From Devosia nanyangense (GTDB lineage: Bacteria; Pseudomonadota; Alphaproteobacteria; Rhizobiales; Devosiaceae): a stretch of 64,000 bases of DNA. Below are positions 53,353 through 63,729 of the stretch, in pieces (the stretch's first letter is position 1; each line of letters opens with the position of its first letter). A program made the position numbers and the translations under genes. Below the pieces are notes generated by a model. That model was not told the DNA's origin and did no database searches. It saw only the letters and a list, made by a program, of their open reading frames with translations. The stretch is taken from assembly GCA_016213505.1 (NCBI GenBank), contig JACRAF010000033.1, positions 1-64,000 on the forward strand, written 5' to 3'.

Positions 53353-53780
53353 CCGAGACCCTCGTCGCGCCGGCGCCGCGAGGCGTCCTCGATCCGCGCA
53401 CCGGCAGGCCGATCGGCGCGGATGATCCGTATTTCGTCGAGATTAACAACGAGCTCGCCGACAAGGGTTTTATCGTCACCGCCACCGACGAGCTGATCAA
53501 CTGGGCCCGCACCGGCTCGTTGATGTGGATGACCTTCGGGCTCGCCTGCTGTGCCGTCGAGATGATCCAGATGTCGATGCCGCGCTACGTCGTCTCGATG
53601 GGCAGCTGCGCCAATGGCGGCGGCTACTACCACTACTCGTATTCGGTGGTGCGCGGCTGCGACCGCATCGTTCCCGTCGACATCTATGTCCCGGGCTGCC
53701 CGCCGACGGCCGAGGCGCTGCTCTACGGCCTGCTTCTGCTGCAGAAGAAGATCCGCCGCACCGGCACGATCGAGCGCTAG
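53343..53780 (+). CDS. nuoB: NADH-quinone oxidoreductase subunit B with internal deletion
   Basis: NuoB carries the terminal N2 [4Fe-4S] cluster next to quinone. The product is 145 residues, short of the usual 170-200. Residues 1-82 end in [18 protein letters not shown] and continue directly to [19 protein letters not shown], whereas family members have about 45 residues between, from DLERFG through SPRQSD and NKMAPALRKVYDQMPEPRY. The deletion is in frame at a repeated PRY. All four cluster cysteines (Cys69, Cys70, Cys89, Cys119) remain, but the fold is very unlikely to survive unless the sequence itself is in error. It overlaps nuoA and ends three bases before nuoC. Confidence 0.9.
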   Translation: MGLTETLVAPAPRGVLDPRTGRPIGADDPYFVEINNELADKGFIVTATDELINWARTGSLMWMTFGLACCAVEMIQMSMPRYVVSMGSCANGGGYYHYSYSVVRGCDRIVPVDIYVPGCPPTAEALLYGLLLLQKKIRRTGTIER

Positions 53781-53783
53781 GAC

Positions 53784-54407
53784 ATGACCATGGGGGACGT
53801 GTCCAGCCTTTCACCGATCGAGGCGCTTCAATCGCGCGTGTCCGCGCTGCTCGGCGACCGGATCGTCGAGCAGACCATCGCCTTCGGCGAACTGACGCTG
53901 CGGCTGCACCGCGAAACGGTGCTCGACGCCGTCCGCTTGTTGCACGACGACGAGGCGTGCCGGTTTGTCTCGATCATCGACGTCTGCGGGGTCGATTACC
54001 CCGAGCGCGACGAGCGCTTCGACGTGGTCTATCACCTGCTGAGCCCCACCAAGAACCTCCGCATCCGGCTGAAAGTCCGCACCGACGCCGACACGCCCGT
54101 GCCCTCGATCACGCCGGTCTTTCCGGGGGCCGACTGGTTCGAGCGCGAGGCCTACGACTTTTATGGAATCCTGTTCTCCAGCCACCCGGACCTGCGCCGC
54201 ATCCTCACCGACTACGGCTTCGACGGCTACCCGCTGCGCAAGGACTTTCCCACCACCGGCTATGTCGAGGTCCGCTACGACGAGGAGCGCAAACGCGTCG
54301 TTTACGAACCGGTGAAGCTGGCACAGGAATTCCGCCAGTTCGACTATTTGTCGCCGTGGGAAGGCACGGACTATGTGCTGCCGGGGGATGAGAAGGCGAA
54401 GCAATGA
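53784..54407 (+). CDS. nuoC: NADH-quinone oxidoreductase subunit C
   Basis: A 207-residue hydrophilic subunit of the connecting (Q) module. [36 protein letters not shown] is the complex I 30 kDa signature, followed by [32 protein letters not shown]. It is complete and not fused to NuoD. The stop is five bases before the first GGCAGTC unit of the inserted S23 cassette, so the operon's usual C-D junction is interrupted after it. Confidence 0.96.
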   Translation: MTMGDVSSLSPIEALQSRVSALLGDRIVEQTIAFGELTLRLHRETVLDAVRLLHDDEACRFVSIIDVCGVDYPERDERFDVVYHLLSPTKNLRIRLKVRTDADTPVPSITPVFPGADWFEREAYDFYGILFSSHPDLRRILTDYGFDGYPLRKDFPTTGYVEVRYDEERKRVVYEPVKLAQEFRQFDYLSPWEGTDYVLPGDEKAKQ

Positions 54408-54435
54408 GGGTGGCAGTCGACAATCTATTGAAGGC

Positions 54436-54464
54436 GGCAGTCGGCAGTCGGCAGTCGGCAGTCG
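54436..54464 (+). repeat. Left arm: four tandem GGCAGTC heptamers
   Basis: Four perfect direct copies of GGCAGTC followed by G. It is the reverse complement of 54859-54887 except for one G-T position, so the transcript can form a 29-bp stem around the S23 gene. Confidence 0.9.
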
Positions 54465-54488
54465 TATGGCACTCTGGGGGGCAGGGCC

Positions 54489-54857
54489 ATGGCGATCGAG
54501 TCTTATCGAGATTTGCGGGTTTGGCAGTCCGCGATGGACTTGGCCGAAGCCTCCTATCGACTGACGGCGACATTTCCGAAGGACGAGAAGTTCGGACTAG
54601 TCTCTCAAATTCGTCGCGCCTGCGCATCCATTCCAGCAAACATTGCGGAAGGGTATGGGCGGGACTCGAAAGGCTCGTATGCCCAGTTTCTGAAGGTCGC
54701 CCAAGGGTCTCTCAAGGAGCTCGAAACGCACTTGCTGCTTGCAGAGCGGCTAGGTCTGATTGCCGCGGGCACGTCTCATCCGGTTCTCGCGTTGTGCGAC
54801 GCGTTGGGGCGGATGCTACGGTCGCTCATTCGGGCAATCGAACGCAGCCCGAGTTGA
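54489..54857 (+). CDS. Four-helix-bundle protein, S23/IVP family
   Basis: A 122-residue helical protein of the family first seen in 23S rRNA intervening sequences and related to the diversity-generating-retroelement accessory protein Avd. The full family pattern is present: YRDLRVWQSAMDLAEASYRLTATFPKDEKFGLVSQIRRACASIPANIAEGYGRDS, then FLKVAQGSLKELETHLLLAERLGLI. Members bind nucleic acid as pentamers; no enzyme function is known. A GGGGGGCAGGGCC site precedes the ATG. The stop is one base before the right pairing arm. It is foreign to complex I. Confidence 0.9.
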   Translation: MAIESYRDLRVWQSAMDLAEASYRLTATFPKDEKFGLVSQIRRACASIPANIAEGYGRDSKGSYAQFLKVAQGSLKELETHLLLAERLGLIAAGTSHPVLALCDALGRMLRSLIRAIERSPS

Positions 54858-54858
54858 G

Positions 54859-54887
54859 CGATTGCCGACTGCCGACTGCCGACTGCC
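54859..54887 (+). repeat. Right arm: inverted GACTGCC heptamers
   Basis: Three perfect GACTGCC copies after an imperfect fourth (GATTGCC), pairing with the left arm. The nuoD ribosome site GAGG follows outside the arm at 54893-54896, so nuoD translation is preserved. Confidence 0.9.
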
Positions 54888-54902
54888 AATTCGAGGCCGC
54901 CG

Positions 54903-56093
54903 ATGACTGAAGCCGACGTCCGCAACTTCACGATCAACTTTGGGCCGCAGCATCCGGCGGCGCACGGCGTGCTTCGGCTGGTGCTCGAGCTTGACGGCGA
55001 GGTCGTTGAACGAGTCGATCCCCATATCGGGCTGCTTCACCGCGGCACCGAGAAGCTGATCGAGACCAAGACCTATCTTCAGGCCATTCCTTACTTCGAT
55101 CGCCTCGACTATGTCGCGCCGATGAACCAGGAACACGCCTTCTGCCTCGCGGTCGAGCGGCTGCTGGGCATCGAGGTGCCGTTCCGCGGCCAGCTGATCC
55201 GCGTGCTCTATGCGGAAATCGGGCGGCTGCTCAGCCACCTCCTCAACGTTACGACCCAGGCGCTCGATGTCGGCGCGCTGACCCCGCCACTGTGGGGCTT
55301 CGACGAGCGCGAAAAGCTGATGATCTTTTACGAGCGCGCCTCGGGCAGCCGCATGCATGCGGCCTATTTCCGGCCGGGCGGCGTGCATCAGGATTTGCCG
55401 CAGGCGCTGATCGACGATATCGGCGCGTTCTGCGACCCGTTCCTGAAGGTGCTCGACGATCTCGAGGGCCTGATGACGGGCAACCGCATCTACATGCAGC
55501 GCAACGCCGACATCGGCGTCGTGTCGCTCGAGGACGCCTGGAAGTGGGGATTTTCCGGCGTGATGATCCGCGGCTCCGGCGCCGCCTGGGACCTGCGCAA
55601 GGCGCAGCCTTACGAGTGCTACGATCAGCTCGATTTCGACATCCCGATCGGCAAGAACGGCGACTGCTACGACCGCTACCTGGTCCGCATGGACGAGATG
55701 CGCCAGGCGATCCGGATCATGAAACAGGTGCTCGACCTGCTCAATTCGCCCAAGGGGCAGGGGCCGGTCAATTCGTCCGACGGCAAGGTGGTACCGCCCA
55801 AACGGGGCGAGATGAAGCAGTCGATGGAAGCGCTGATCCATCACTTCAAGCTCTACACCGAGGGCTACAAGGTGCCGGCCGGCGAGGTCTATGCGGCGGT
55901 CGAGGCGCCCAAGGGCGAGTTCGGCGTCTATCTGGTCTCCGACGGCACCAACAAACCCTATCGCTGCAAGATCCGCGCGCCCGGTTTTGCGCATCTGAGC
56001 GCCATGGACATGATGACCCGCGGCCACATGCTGGCGGACGTCTCCGCCATCCTCGGTTCCCTCGATATCGTCTTCGGTGAGGTCGATCGCTGA
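54903..56093 (+). CDS. nuoD: NADH-quinone oxidoreductase subunit D
   Basis: The 49 kDa subunit of the Q module that frames the quinone-binding site. The chain starts [27 protein letters not shown] and includes [44 protein letters not shown] and the end [39 protein letters not shown], all highly conserved. At 396 residues it is complete. Although the S23 cassette lies before it, its ribosome site is intact. It overlaps nuoE by one base. Confidence 0.97.
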   Translation: MTEADVRNFTINFGPQHPAAHGVLRLVLELDGEVVERVDPHIGLLHRGTEKLIETKTYLQAIPYFDRLDYVAPMNQEHAFCLAVERLLGIEVPFRGQLIRVLYAEIGRLLSHLLNVTTQALDVGALTPPLWGFDEREKLMIFYERASGSRMHAAYFRPGGVHQDLPQALIDDIGAFCDPFLKVLDDLEGLMTGNRIYMQRNADIGVVSLEDAWKWGFSGVMIRGSGAAWDLRKAQPYECYDQLDFDIPIGKNGDCYDRYLVRMDEMRQAIRIMKQVLDLLNSPKGQGPVNSSDGKVVPPKRGEMKQSMEALIHHFKLYTEGYKVPAGEVYAAVEAPKGEFGVYLVSDGTNKPYRCKIRAPGFAHLSAMDMMTRGHMLADVSAILGSLDIVFGEVDR

Positions 56094-57063
56094 TGTCCGT
56101 CCGCCGTCTCGCCGCCGATGCTGTTCAGCCTGCCAGTTTCGCGTTCTCGTCCGAGAACCAGACCTGGGCCGAAAAAGTCATTGCCCGCTATCCCGCCGGC
56201 CGCCAGCAATCGGCGGTGATCCCGATCCTGTGGCGCGCGCAGGAGCAGGAAGGCTGGGTCACCCGCGCCGCCATCGAGGCGGTCGCGCGCATGCTCGGCA
56301 TGGCCTATATCCGCGTGCTCGAAGTCGCGACCTTCTACACCCAGTTCCTGCTGAAGCCGGTCGGCACCGAGGCCCACATCATCGTCTGTGGCACGACCCC
56401 GTGCATGCTGCGCGGCGCCGGTGAGCTGATCGAGGTGTGCCAGCACAAGATCGCCCACGACCCGCTCGAGGTTTCGGCTGATGGCAAGCTCAGCTGGGAA
56501 GAAGCCGAGTGCCTCGGCGCCTGCGTCAACGCCCCGATGATCATGATCGGCAACGACACCTACGAGGACCTCACGGTCGAGAGTTTCGAGGGCATCGTCG
56601 AGTCTTTCCGCGCCGGCAACGGCAAGTCGGTGACGCCCGGCCCCCAGATCAAGCGGCAGTTCTCGGCCGCCGAGGGTGGAGCCACGACGCTGCTCGAAAC
56701 GCCTTCCGCCCAGCGGACCTACAAGCCGTTCCCGCCGCCACCACCCCCGCCGGCCCCCGCGGCGCCGGCAGTCGCGCCAGCGCCCGTTGCTGTTGCCGAA
56801 CCCACCAACAAGGGCCGGGGCAGCGAAGTGGCCGAGGAGGGGGCTCCGGCGCTCAAGGATCCCAAAGGGGCGTCCAAGGTCTCCGAAGCCAAGGCCGAAG
56901 GTGAGCGCCTGAAAGCCGACGCTGCCGCCAACGCCAATGGCGAGCCCAACCGCGCCATGCGCGAGGACGCAACCGGCGCGGAATCGCCAGCCGGCAAGAT
57001 CGACGGCGGCAAGGCCCCGCGCAAACCGCGCGCCAAGAAGACTCCGCCGGAAGGTACTGCCTG

Positions 57064-57064
<1 letters not shown>
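56093..57064 (+). CDS. nuoE: NADH-quinone oxidoreductase subunit E with long C-terminal tail
   Basis: The 24 kDa subunit binding [2Fe-2S] N1a. The Fe-S cysteines are in [15 protein letters not shown] and [15 protein letters not shown]. The core ends near residue 200. About 120 further residues are a Pro/Ala/Lys-rich disordered tail, starting with a run of eight prolines split by few other residues ([15 protein letters not shown]) and ending in [15 protein letters not shown]. Alphaproteobacterial NuoE proteins often have some tail, but this is a long one. The function of the tail is unknown. It overlaps nuoD and nuoF by one base each. Confidence 0.94.
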
Positions 57065-58371
<1,307 letters not shown>

Positions 58372-58373
58372 AG

Positions 58374-58709
58374 ATGGCGGCCGAACCGAACAAGATCGTG
58401 GCATTCCTGGGTGAACTCTTCGATCCGGACGAGAATCTTGGTCGAACAAACTCGGCCGAAAGGGCGACGATGGTTGTCGTCGGATCGGTTGCCGCGGTAT
58501 TCGCCGCTGCTCCCGGGTGGAATTCCGGAGGCCTCGGCGGCGCGCTCCTGTATGGGTTGGTCGCGGGAGGAGTGGGTGCCTTCTTCGGTCCGTTGGTCCG
58601 CCTTGCCTTTGCAAAGGTGCTGACGTTCGGCCTCGGCATGGCAATTCTTGGCGGTGCCATCTTGTTGGTCACAGCATTCTTCGCGCTCCTGTGGGGTGTC
58701 GGTAAGTGA
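58374..58709 (+). CDS. Small membrane protein inside the nuo operon
   Basis: A 111-residue protein with three hydrophobic segments: ATMVVVGSVAAVFAAAPGW, GALLYGLVAGGVGAFFGPLV and LTFGLGMAILGGAILLVTAFFALLWG. The soluble N-terminus is MAAEPNKIVAFLGELFDPDEN. It is not a known complex I subunit and I recognise no family. It starts 2 bases after nuoF and its stop overlaps the next start, so it must be translated with the operon. From memory, small hypothetical genes at the F-G junction occur in other Hyphomicrobiales; an assembly or insertion role is a guess. Confidence 0.72.
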   Translation: MAAEPNKIVAFLGELFDPDENLGRTNSAERATMVVVGSVAAVFAAAPGWNSGGLGGALLYGLVAGGVGAFFGPLVRLAFAKVLTFGLGMAILGGAILLVTAFFALLWGVGK

Positions 58710-59176
58710 TGCACGTCGCTGAGCTCAATATCGGCCGGTTGAACTACCCGATCGACGATTCCCGTATGGCGGATTTCGTCGACAATCTCGGGCGCGTCAA
58801 TGCGATGGCCGAGCGCATGCCGGGCTTCGTCTGGCGGCTCGTTGGCGACGGTTCGAACGATGGCGCGCTCGATCTGCGACCCTATCCCGATCCCATGATG
58901 GCCGTGAACATGAGCGTGTGGGAGACGGTCGAGCATCTCGAGCAGTTCGTCTGGAAGACCGTCCACCAGCGCTTCTACAATCGCAAAGCCGAGTGGTTCG
59001 AGCCGATGAAGTCGCATCACTTCGTGATGTGGCCGGTCGAGGAGGGGGACATTCCTTCGCTCGAGGAAGCCAAGGGGCGTCTCGAACATCTCGAGACGCA
59101 CGGCAATTCCGATTTTGCCTATGACTGGGCCCATTTGGAGCACATCAAGCTCTGGATGAGCCAGAGGTGCGGGTAG
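58709..59176 (+). CDS. DUF3291-like protein inside the nuo operon
   Basis: A 155-residue soluble protein. The pattern HVAELNIGRLNYPIDDSRMADFVDNLGRVNAMAERMPGFVWRL, then MMAVNMSVWETVEHLEQFVWKTVHQRFYNRKAEWFEPMKSHHFVMWPVEEGDIPSLEEAKGRLEHL, is that of DUF3291, dimeric alpha/beta-barrel-like (monooxygenase fold) proteins of unknown function. Key aromatic and His residues (KSHHFVMW) are conserved. It is coupled to the membrane protein by a one-base overlap and ends 3 bases before nuoG. A role in quinone or redox metabolism fits the place but is unproven. Confidence 0.78.
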   Translation: MHVAELNIGRLNYPIDDSRMADFVDNLGRVNAMAERMPGFVWRLVGDGSNDGALDLRPYPDPMMAVNMSVWETVEHLEQFVWKTVHQRFYNRKAEWFEPMKSHHFVMWPVEEGDIPSLEEAKGRLEHLETHGNSDFAYDWAHLEHIKLWMSQRCG

Positions 59177-59179
59177 CAA

Positions 59180-61288
59180 ATGGCCAATATCAAAGTCGAC
59201 GGCAAGCTGGTCGAGGTTCCCGACTATTTCACCCTGATGCAGGCGGCGGAAGCGGCGGGCGCCGAGATTCCGCGCTTCTGCTACCACGAGCGCCTGTCGG
59301 TCGCCGGCAATTGCCGCATGTGCCTCGTCGAAGTGAAGGGCGGGCCGCCGAAACCGCAGGCCTCCTGCGCCATGTCGGTCAAGGACCTCCGGCCCGGCCC
59401 GGACGGCTCGCCGCCGGAGATGTTCACCAACACGCCAATGGTCAAGAAGGCCCGCGAAGGCGTGATGGAATTCCTGCTGATCAACCATCCGCTCGATTGC
59501 CCGATCTGCGATCAGGGCGGCGAGTGCGACCTGCAGGACCAGGCGATGGCCTATGGCGTCGACACCTCGCGCTATGCCGAGAACAAGCGCGCCGTCGAAG
59601 ACAAATACATGGGGCCGCTGGTCAAGACCTCGATGAACCGCTGCATCGCCTGCACGCGCTGCGTCCGCTTCACCACCGAGGTTGCCGGGGTGTCCGAGAT
59701 GGGCGCGCTCGGTCGCGGCGAGGACATTGAGATCACCACCTACCTCGAGCAGGCGCTGACCAGCGAGCTCTCAGGCAATATCGTCGACCTCTGTCCGGTC
59801 GGGGCGCTGACGTCGAAACCCTACGCCTTCGCCGCCCGGCCGTGGGAACTGGTGAAAACCGAATCCATCGACGTGATGGACGCCCTCGGCTCCAACATCC
59901 GCGTCGACAGCCGCGGCCGCGAAGTGATGCGCATCCTGCCGCGCGTCAATGACGCGGTGAACGAGGAGTGGATTTCCGACAAGACCCGCCATGTCTGGGA
60001 CGGGCTCAAGTCGCAGCGGCTCGATCGGCCCTACGTCCGCAGGAACGGCAAGCTGACCGCCGCCAGCTGGGACGAGGCCTTCGCCGCCGTCGCCGGCGCC
60101 ATTAAGGCCTCGGGCATGGGCAACAAGGTCGGCGCCATCGCCGGCGATCTGAGCGCCGTCGAGGACATGTACGCGCTCAAGGCGCTGATGACGGCGCTCG
60201 GCTCGGGCATGACCGATGTTCGTCCGCCGATGTCGGGCATCGATCCGTCGATGCCGCGCTCGGCCTACCTCTTCAATCCAACCATTGCCGGCATCGAAGA
60301 CGCCGATGCGATCCTGATCGTCGGCTCGAACCCGCGCAAGGAAGCGCCGGTGCTCAATGCGCGCATCCGCAAGACCTGGCGCGCCAGGGGCATTCCGATC
60401 GGCGTCATCGGCGATCATGCCGACCTGACCTATGCCTACGACTATCTCGGCGATGACCTCTCGGTGCTGGCGAAAGTCGCGGTGGGCGAAGGGTTCGGCG
60501 CGACCATGAAGGCGGCGAAGAAACCGCTGGTGATCGTCGGCGAGGGCGCCGTCTCCCATGGCGCGCAGTGGAACAAGCAGATCGGCCGCGACGTCATTGC
60601 ACTCGCCAGCAGGATCGCCACCATGGGCGACATCGCCGAGGGCTGGAACGGCCACGCGCTGCTCCACAACGCGGCGTCGCGCGTCGGCGGCATCGATATT
60701 GGCTTCGTGCCGCACAATGGCGGCGTCTGCTCGGCCGATCAGGTCAAACTCGCCGGCAAGGACGAGCTCTCGGTGCTGTTCCTGCTCGGCGCCGACGAAT
60801 ACGACACATCTGCGATGGGCAAGGCGTTCGTGGTCTATGTCGGCACGCATGGCGATGCCGGCGCGCACCGCGCCGACGTGATCCTGCCGTCCGCCGCCTA
60901 CACCGAGAAGTCGGGCACCTACGTCAACACCGAGGGCCGGGTGCAGGTCGGCGAGCGTGCCGTATTCCCGCCGGGCGAGGCCAAGGAAGACTGGGCGATC
61001 TTCCGCGCGCTGTCGGCCGTGCTCGGCATGCCGTTGCCGTTCAACTCGCTGCGCGACCTGCGCAAGGCGATGTACGCCGAATTCCCGCACCTCGCGCAGA
61101 TCGACCAGATCGTTCCGGCCGGCATCGAGGGCGTGCGCGACCTCGCGGGCCGCGAGATCAAGACGACGTCGGCCAAGCTGTTCTCGCCGATCGGCGATTT
61201 CTACCTCACCAACCCCATCGCGCGCGCCTCGGCCATCATGGCCGAGTGTTCGCAGATGCAGGCTGGCCTGAAGCAGGCGGCGGAGTAA
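59180..61288 (+). CDS. nuoG: NADH-quinone oxidoreductase subunit G
   Basis: The 75 kDa subunit carrying three or more iron-sulfur clusters in the electron path. The N-terminal ferredoxin-like domain has [19 protein letters not shown]; next [20 protein letters not shown] and [18 protein letters not shown] bind N5 and N4. The rest is a molybdopterin-oxidoreductase-like domain without cofactor. At 702 residues it is a usual alphaproteobacterial length. It starts after GGTAGCAA and ends 3 bases before nuoH. Confidence 0.97.
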   Translation: MANIKVDGKLVEVPDYFTLMQAAEAAGAEIPRFCYHERLSVAGNCRMCLVEVKGGPPKPQASCAMSVKDLRPGPDGSPPEMFTNTPMVKKAREGVMEFLLINHPLDCPICDQGGECDLQDQAMAYGVDTSRYAENKRAVEDKYMGPLVKTSMNRCIACTRCVRFTTEVAGVSEMGALGRGEDIEITTYLEQALTSELSGNIVDLCPVGALTSKPYAFAARPWELVKTESIDVMDALGSNIRVDSRGREVMRILPRVNDAVNEEWISDKTRHVWDGLKSQRLDRPYVRRNGKLTAASWDEAFAAVAGAIKASGMGNKVGAIAGDLSAVEDMYALKALMTALGSGMTDVRPPMSGIDPSMPRSAYLFNPTIAGIEDADAILIVGSNPRKEAPVLNARIRKTWRARGIPIGVIGDHADLTYAYDYLGDDLSVLAKVAVGEGFGATMKAAKKPLVIVGEGAVSHGAQWNKQIGRDVIALASRIATMGDIAEGWNGHALLHNAASRVGGIDIGFVPHNGGVCSADQVKLAGKDELSVLFLLGADEYDTSAMGKAFVVYVGTHGDAGAHRADVILPSAAYTEKSGTYVNTEGRVQVGERAVFPPGEAKEDWAIFRALSAVLGMPLPFNSLRDLRKAMYAEFPHLAQIDQIVPAGIEGVRDLAGREIKTTSAKLFSPIGDFYLTNPIARASAIMAECSQMQAGLKQAAE

Positions 61289-61291
61289 CCC

Positions 61292-62389
61292 ATGCAATTC
61301 GTCGCTGCAGCGCTGGACTACCTGCTCGGCATCCCGCTCTTGGGCTGGGGCACGCAGATCGGCTTCGTCTATAAGGCCCTGCTGTTCCTCGTCGCGCTGC
61401 TGATCTTCACCGCCTACATCCTGCTCGCCGACCGCAAGATCTGGGCGGCGGTGCAGGTGCGGCGCGGTCCCAACGTGGTCGGGCCGTTCGGCCTGCTGCA
61501 ATCGTTCGCCGACCTGTTGAAGTTCGTCTTCAAGGAGCCGGTGATCCCGGCCAGCTCCGACAAGGTGGTGTTCTTCATCGCCCCGCTGGTGACCTCGGTG
61601 CTGGCGCTCTCGGCCTGGGCGGTGATCCCGCTCGATGCCGGCTGGGCCCTCGCCAACATCAACGTCGGCGTCCTCTACATCTTCGCCATCAGCTCGCTGG
61701 GCGTCTATGGCATCATCATGGCCGGCTGGGCGTCGAACTCGAAGTACGCCTTCCTCGGGGCGCTCCGCTCGGCCGCGCAGATGGTGAGCTACGAGGTCTC
61801 GATCGGCTTCGTCATCATCACCGTGCTGCTCGTCGTCGGCTCGCTGAACCTATCCGACATCGTCACGGCGCAGAGCCAGATGGGGCTCGCGCATATGCTC
61901 GGCGTGCCGTGGCTGAGCTTCCTCGACTGGTTCTGGCTGCCGCTGTTTCCGATGTTCATCATCTTCTTCATCTCGGCGCTGGCCGAGACGAACCGGCCGC
62001 CTTTCGACCTGCCGGAAGCCGAGTCCGAACTGGTCGCCGGCTTCATGGTCGAGTACTCCTCGACGCCCTACCTGCTGTTCATGCTGGGCGAGTACATCGC
62101 CATCCAGCTGATGTGCGCGATGACGACCATCTTCTTTCTCGGCGGCTGGGCCTCGCCGATCGACCTGCCGCCCTTCACCTGGGTTCCGGGCTGGATCTGG
62201 TTCATCCTCAAAGTCTGCGCGGTGTTCTTCATGTTCGCCATGGTGAAGGCGTTCGTGCCGCGCTACCGCTACGATCAGCTGATGCGGATCGGCTGGAAGG
62301 TGTTCCTGCCGCTGTCGCTGATCGCCGTCGTCGTCGTCGCGGGCGTTCTGCAGTACACCGGCTGGGGCTGGCACGGAGGAGGGATGTGA
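61292..62389 (+). CDS. nuoH: NADH-quinone oxidoreductase subunit H
   Basis: A 365-residue membrane subunit with about eight helices that forms the roof of the quinone channel. [37 protein letters not shown] and [27 protein letters not shown] are its two signatures, with the charged residues that couple quinone chemistry to proton transfer. The end [21 protein letters not shown] is also typical. It overlaps nuoI by one base. Confidence 0.97.
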   Translation: MQFVAAALDYLLGIPLLGWGTQIGFVYKALLFLVALLIFTAYILLADRKIWAAVQVRRGPNVVGPFGLLQSFADLLKFVFKEPVIPASSDKVVFFIAPLVTSVLALSAWAVIPLDAGWALANINVGVLYIFAISSLGVYGIIMAGWASNSKYAFLGALRSAAQMVSYEVSIGFVIITVLLVVGSLNLSDIVTAQSQMGLAHMLGVPWLSFLDWFWLPLFPMFIIFFISALAETNRPPFDLPEAESELVAGFMVEYSSTPYLLFMLGEYIAIQLMCAMTTIFFLGGWASPIDLPPFTWVPGWIWFILKVCAVFFMFAMVKAFVPRYRYDQLMRIGWKVFLPLSLIAVVVVAGVLQYTGWGWHGGGM

Positions 62390-62877
62390 TGGGCATTTTC
62401 CGCGTCATCAACGGCCTCCTGCTGCGCGAGTTCGTCGGCGCCTTCTTCCTCTCGATGCGCTACTTCTTCGCACCCAAGAAGACCATCAACTATCCGTTCG
62501 AGAAGATGCCGTATTCGCCGCGCTTCCGCGGCGAGCATGCGCTGCGCCGCTATCCCAACGGCGAAGAGCGCTGCATCGCCTGCAAGCTCTGCGAAGCGAT
62601 CTGCCCGGCGCAGGCCATCACCATCGAGGCCGGCCCGCGCCAGAACGACGGCACCCGCCGCACCGTCCGCTACGACATCGACATGGTCAAATGCATCTAT
62701 TGCGGCATGTGCCAGGAGGCCTGTCCGGTCGATGCCATCGTCGAGGGCCCGAACTTCGAGTTCGCCACCGAGACGCGCGAAGAACTCTATTTCAGCAAGG
62801 ACCGCCTCCTTGCCAATGGCGACCGGTGGGAGCGCGAGATCGCTGCTAACATCGTCGCGGATGCGCCGTACAGATGA
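62389..62877 (+). CDS. nuoI: NADH-quinone oxidoreductase subunit I
   Basis: A 162-residue ferredoxin-like subunit with two [4Fe-4S] clusters (N6a, N6b) linking NuoG to NuoB. The two cluster motifs are [16 protein letters not shown] and [16 protein letters not shown], each C-x2-C-x2-C-x3-C-P. The amphipathic N-terminus ([23 protein letters not shown]) anchors it to the membrane arm. It is complete. After it the operon is broken by a RIME-like repeat. Confidence 0.97.
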   Translation: MGIFRVINGLLLREFVGAFFLSMRYFFAPKKTINYPFEKMPYSPRFRGEHALRRYPNGEERCIACKLCEAICPAQAITIEAGPRQNDGTRRTVRYDIDMVKCIYCGMCQEACPVDAIVEGPNFEFATETREELYFSKDRLLANGDRWEREIAANIVADAPYR

Positions 62878-62905
62878 TGAACATGACCGAACGCAGCGCC
62901 AGCGG

Positions 62906-63084
62906 CCTCACCCTCATCCGCCTGTCGGCACCTTCTCCCATCGAGGGAGAAGGCCGTGGAGCCGTGACGTCTCAGTCGGGCCTTCTCCCCTTGTGGGAGA
63001 AGGTGGCCGCTCGAGCGGTTGGCCGGGCGAGCCCACTTGGGATCGCTCGGCCGGAGCGCAGAAAAAGCGGCCGGATGAGGGGAG
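62906..63084 (+). repeat. RIME-like intergenic palindromic repeat between nuoI and nuoJ
   Basis: Two copies of the perfect palindrome CCTTCTCCC-N5-GGGAGAAGG (62931-62953 and 62981-63003) lie inside an outer inverted pair, CCCTCATCCG (62911-62920) and CGGATGAGGG (63072-63081). The sequence strongly resembles the Rhizobium-specific intergenic mosaic elements (RIME), whose core is CCTCATCCG and CCTTCTCCC. As RNA it would fold in a large hairpin in the nuo transcript. Between nuoI and nuoJ I see no gene. Confidence 0.8.
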
Positions 63085-63118
63085 AGCCCCACGCTCAAAC
63101 GCATGACGGTGCCGCCCC

Positions 63119-63727
63119 ATGACCCTCGCGCTATTCTTCTTCTACGTGTTCTCGGTCATCGCCGTCGCCTCGGCGCTGATGGTGATCGCGTCGCGCAATC
63201 CGGTGCACTCGGTGCTGTTCCTGATCCTCTGCTTCGTCAACGCAGCGGGGCTGTTCATGCTGGCGGGCGCCGAGTTCCTCGCCCTCATCCTCATCGTCGT
63301 CTATGTCGGCGCGGTGGCGGTGCTATTCCTCTTCGTCACCATGATGCTCGACGTCGATTTCGCCTCGCTGCGCCAGGGCATGCTGCAATACGCGCCGGTC
63401 GGCGTTGTGGTCGGCCTGATCCTTCTGGTCGAGCTGCTGCTGGTCGGCGGCAGCTTCGTCATTTCGCCGAACGTCACCAGCACGTCGGTGGTGCCGATCG
63501 ACCAGACCATCGACAACACCCGGGCGCTCGGCCAGGTGATCTACACGCGCTACGTGTTCCTGTTCCAGGGCGCCGGTGCGGTGCTGCTGGTCGCCATGAT
63601 CGGCGCGATCGTCCTGACGCTGCAGCACAAGACCAACGTCAAGCGGCAGAACGTCATGCGCCAGATTTCGCGCAAGCGCTCCGAAGGAACCGAGCTGGTC
63701 AAGGTCAAATCGGGGCAGGGGGTCTAG
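63119..63727 (+). CDS. nuoJ: NADH-quinone oxidoreductase subunit J
   Basis: A 202-residue membrane subunit with five helices in the proton-pumping arm. It begins [76 protein letters not shown], the conserved core in which helix 3 has the pi-bulge and GAVAVLF. The end is a cationic cytoplasmic tail ([18 protein letters not shown]). It starts right after the RIME-like repeat and is followed after 2 bases by nuoK. Confidence 0.97.
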   Translation: MTLALFFFYVFSVIAVASALMVIASRNPVHSVLFLILCFVNAAGLFMLAGAEFLALILIVVYVGAVAVLFLFVTMMLDVDFASLRQGMLQYAPVGVVVGLILLVELLLVGGSFVISPNVTSTSVVPIDQTIDNTRALGQVIYTRYVFLFQGAGAVLLVAMIGAIVLTLQHKTNVKRQNVMRQISRKRSEGTELVKVKSGQGV

Positions 63728-63729
63728 CC

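Larger units (their letters stand above)
54412..54890 (+). mobile_element. S23/four-helix-bundle cassette flanked by inverted heptamer arrays
   Basis: A cassette of about 480 bases between nuoC and nuoD. It comprises one lone GGCAGTC at 54412-54418, four perfect tandem GGCAGTC units at 54436-54463, the S23-family gene (54489-54857), and the inverted array on the right with three GACTGCC units (54867-54887) and a fourth imperfect one. The arrays can pair over 29 bases with a single G-U. This is the plan of 23S rRNA intervening sequences, which encode the same protein family inside a stem. No target duplication or transposase is seen; mobility is inferred. Confidence 0.7.

Noticed and set aside
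54436..54887. Short repeats resembling a small CRISPR array
   Set aside because: The 7-base units are contiguous without spacers, are inverted on the two sides, and enclose an S23-family gene. No cas gene is near.
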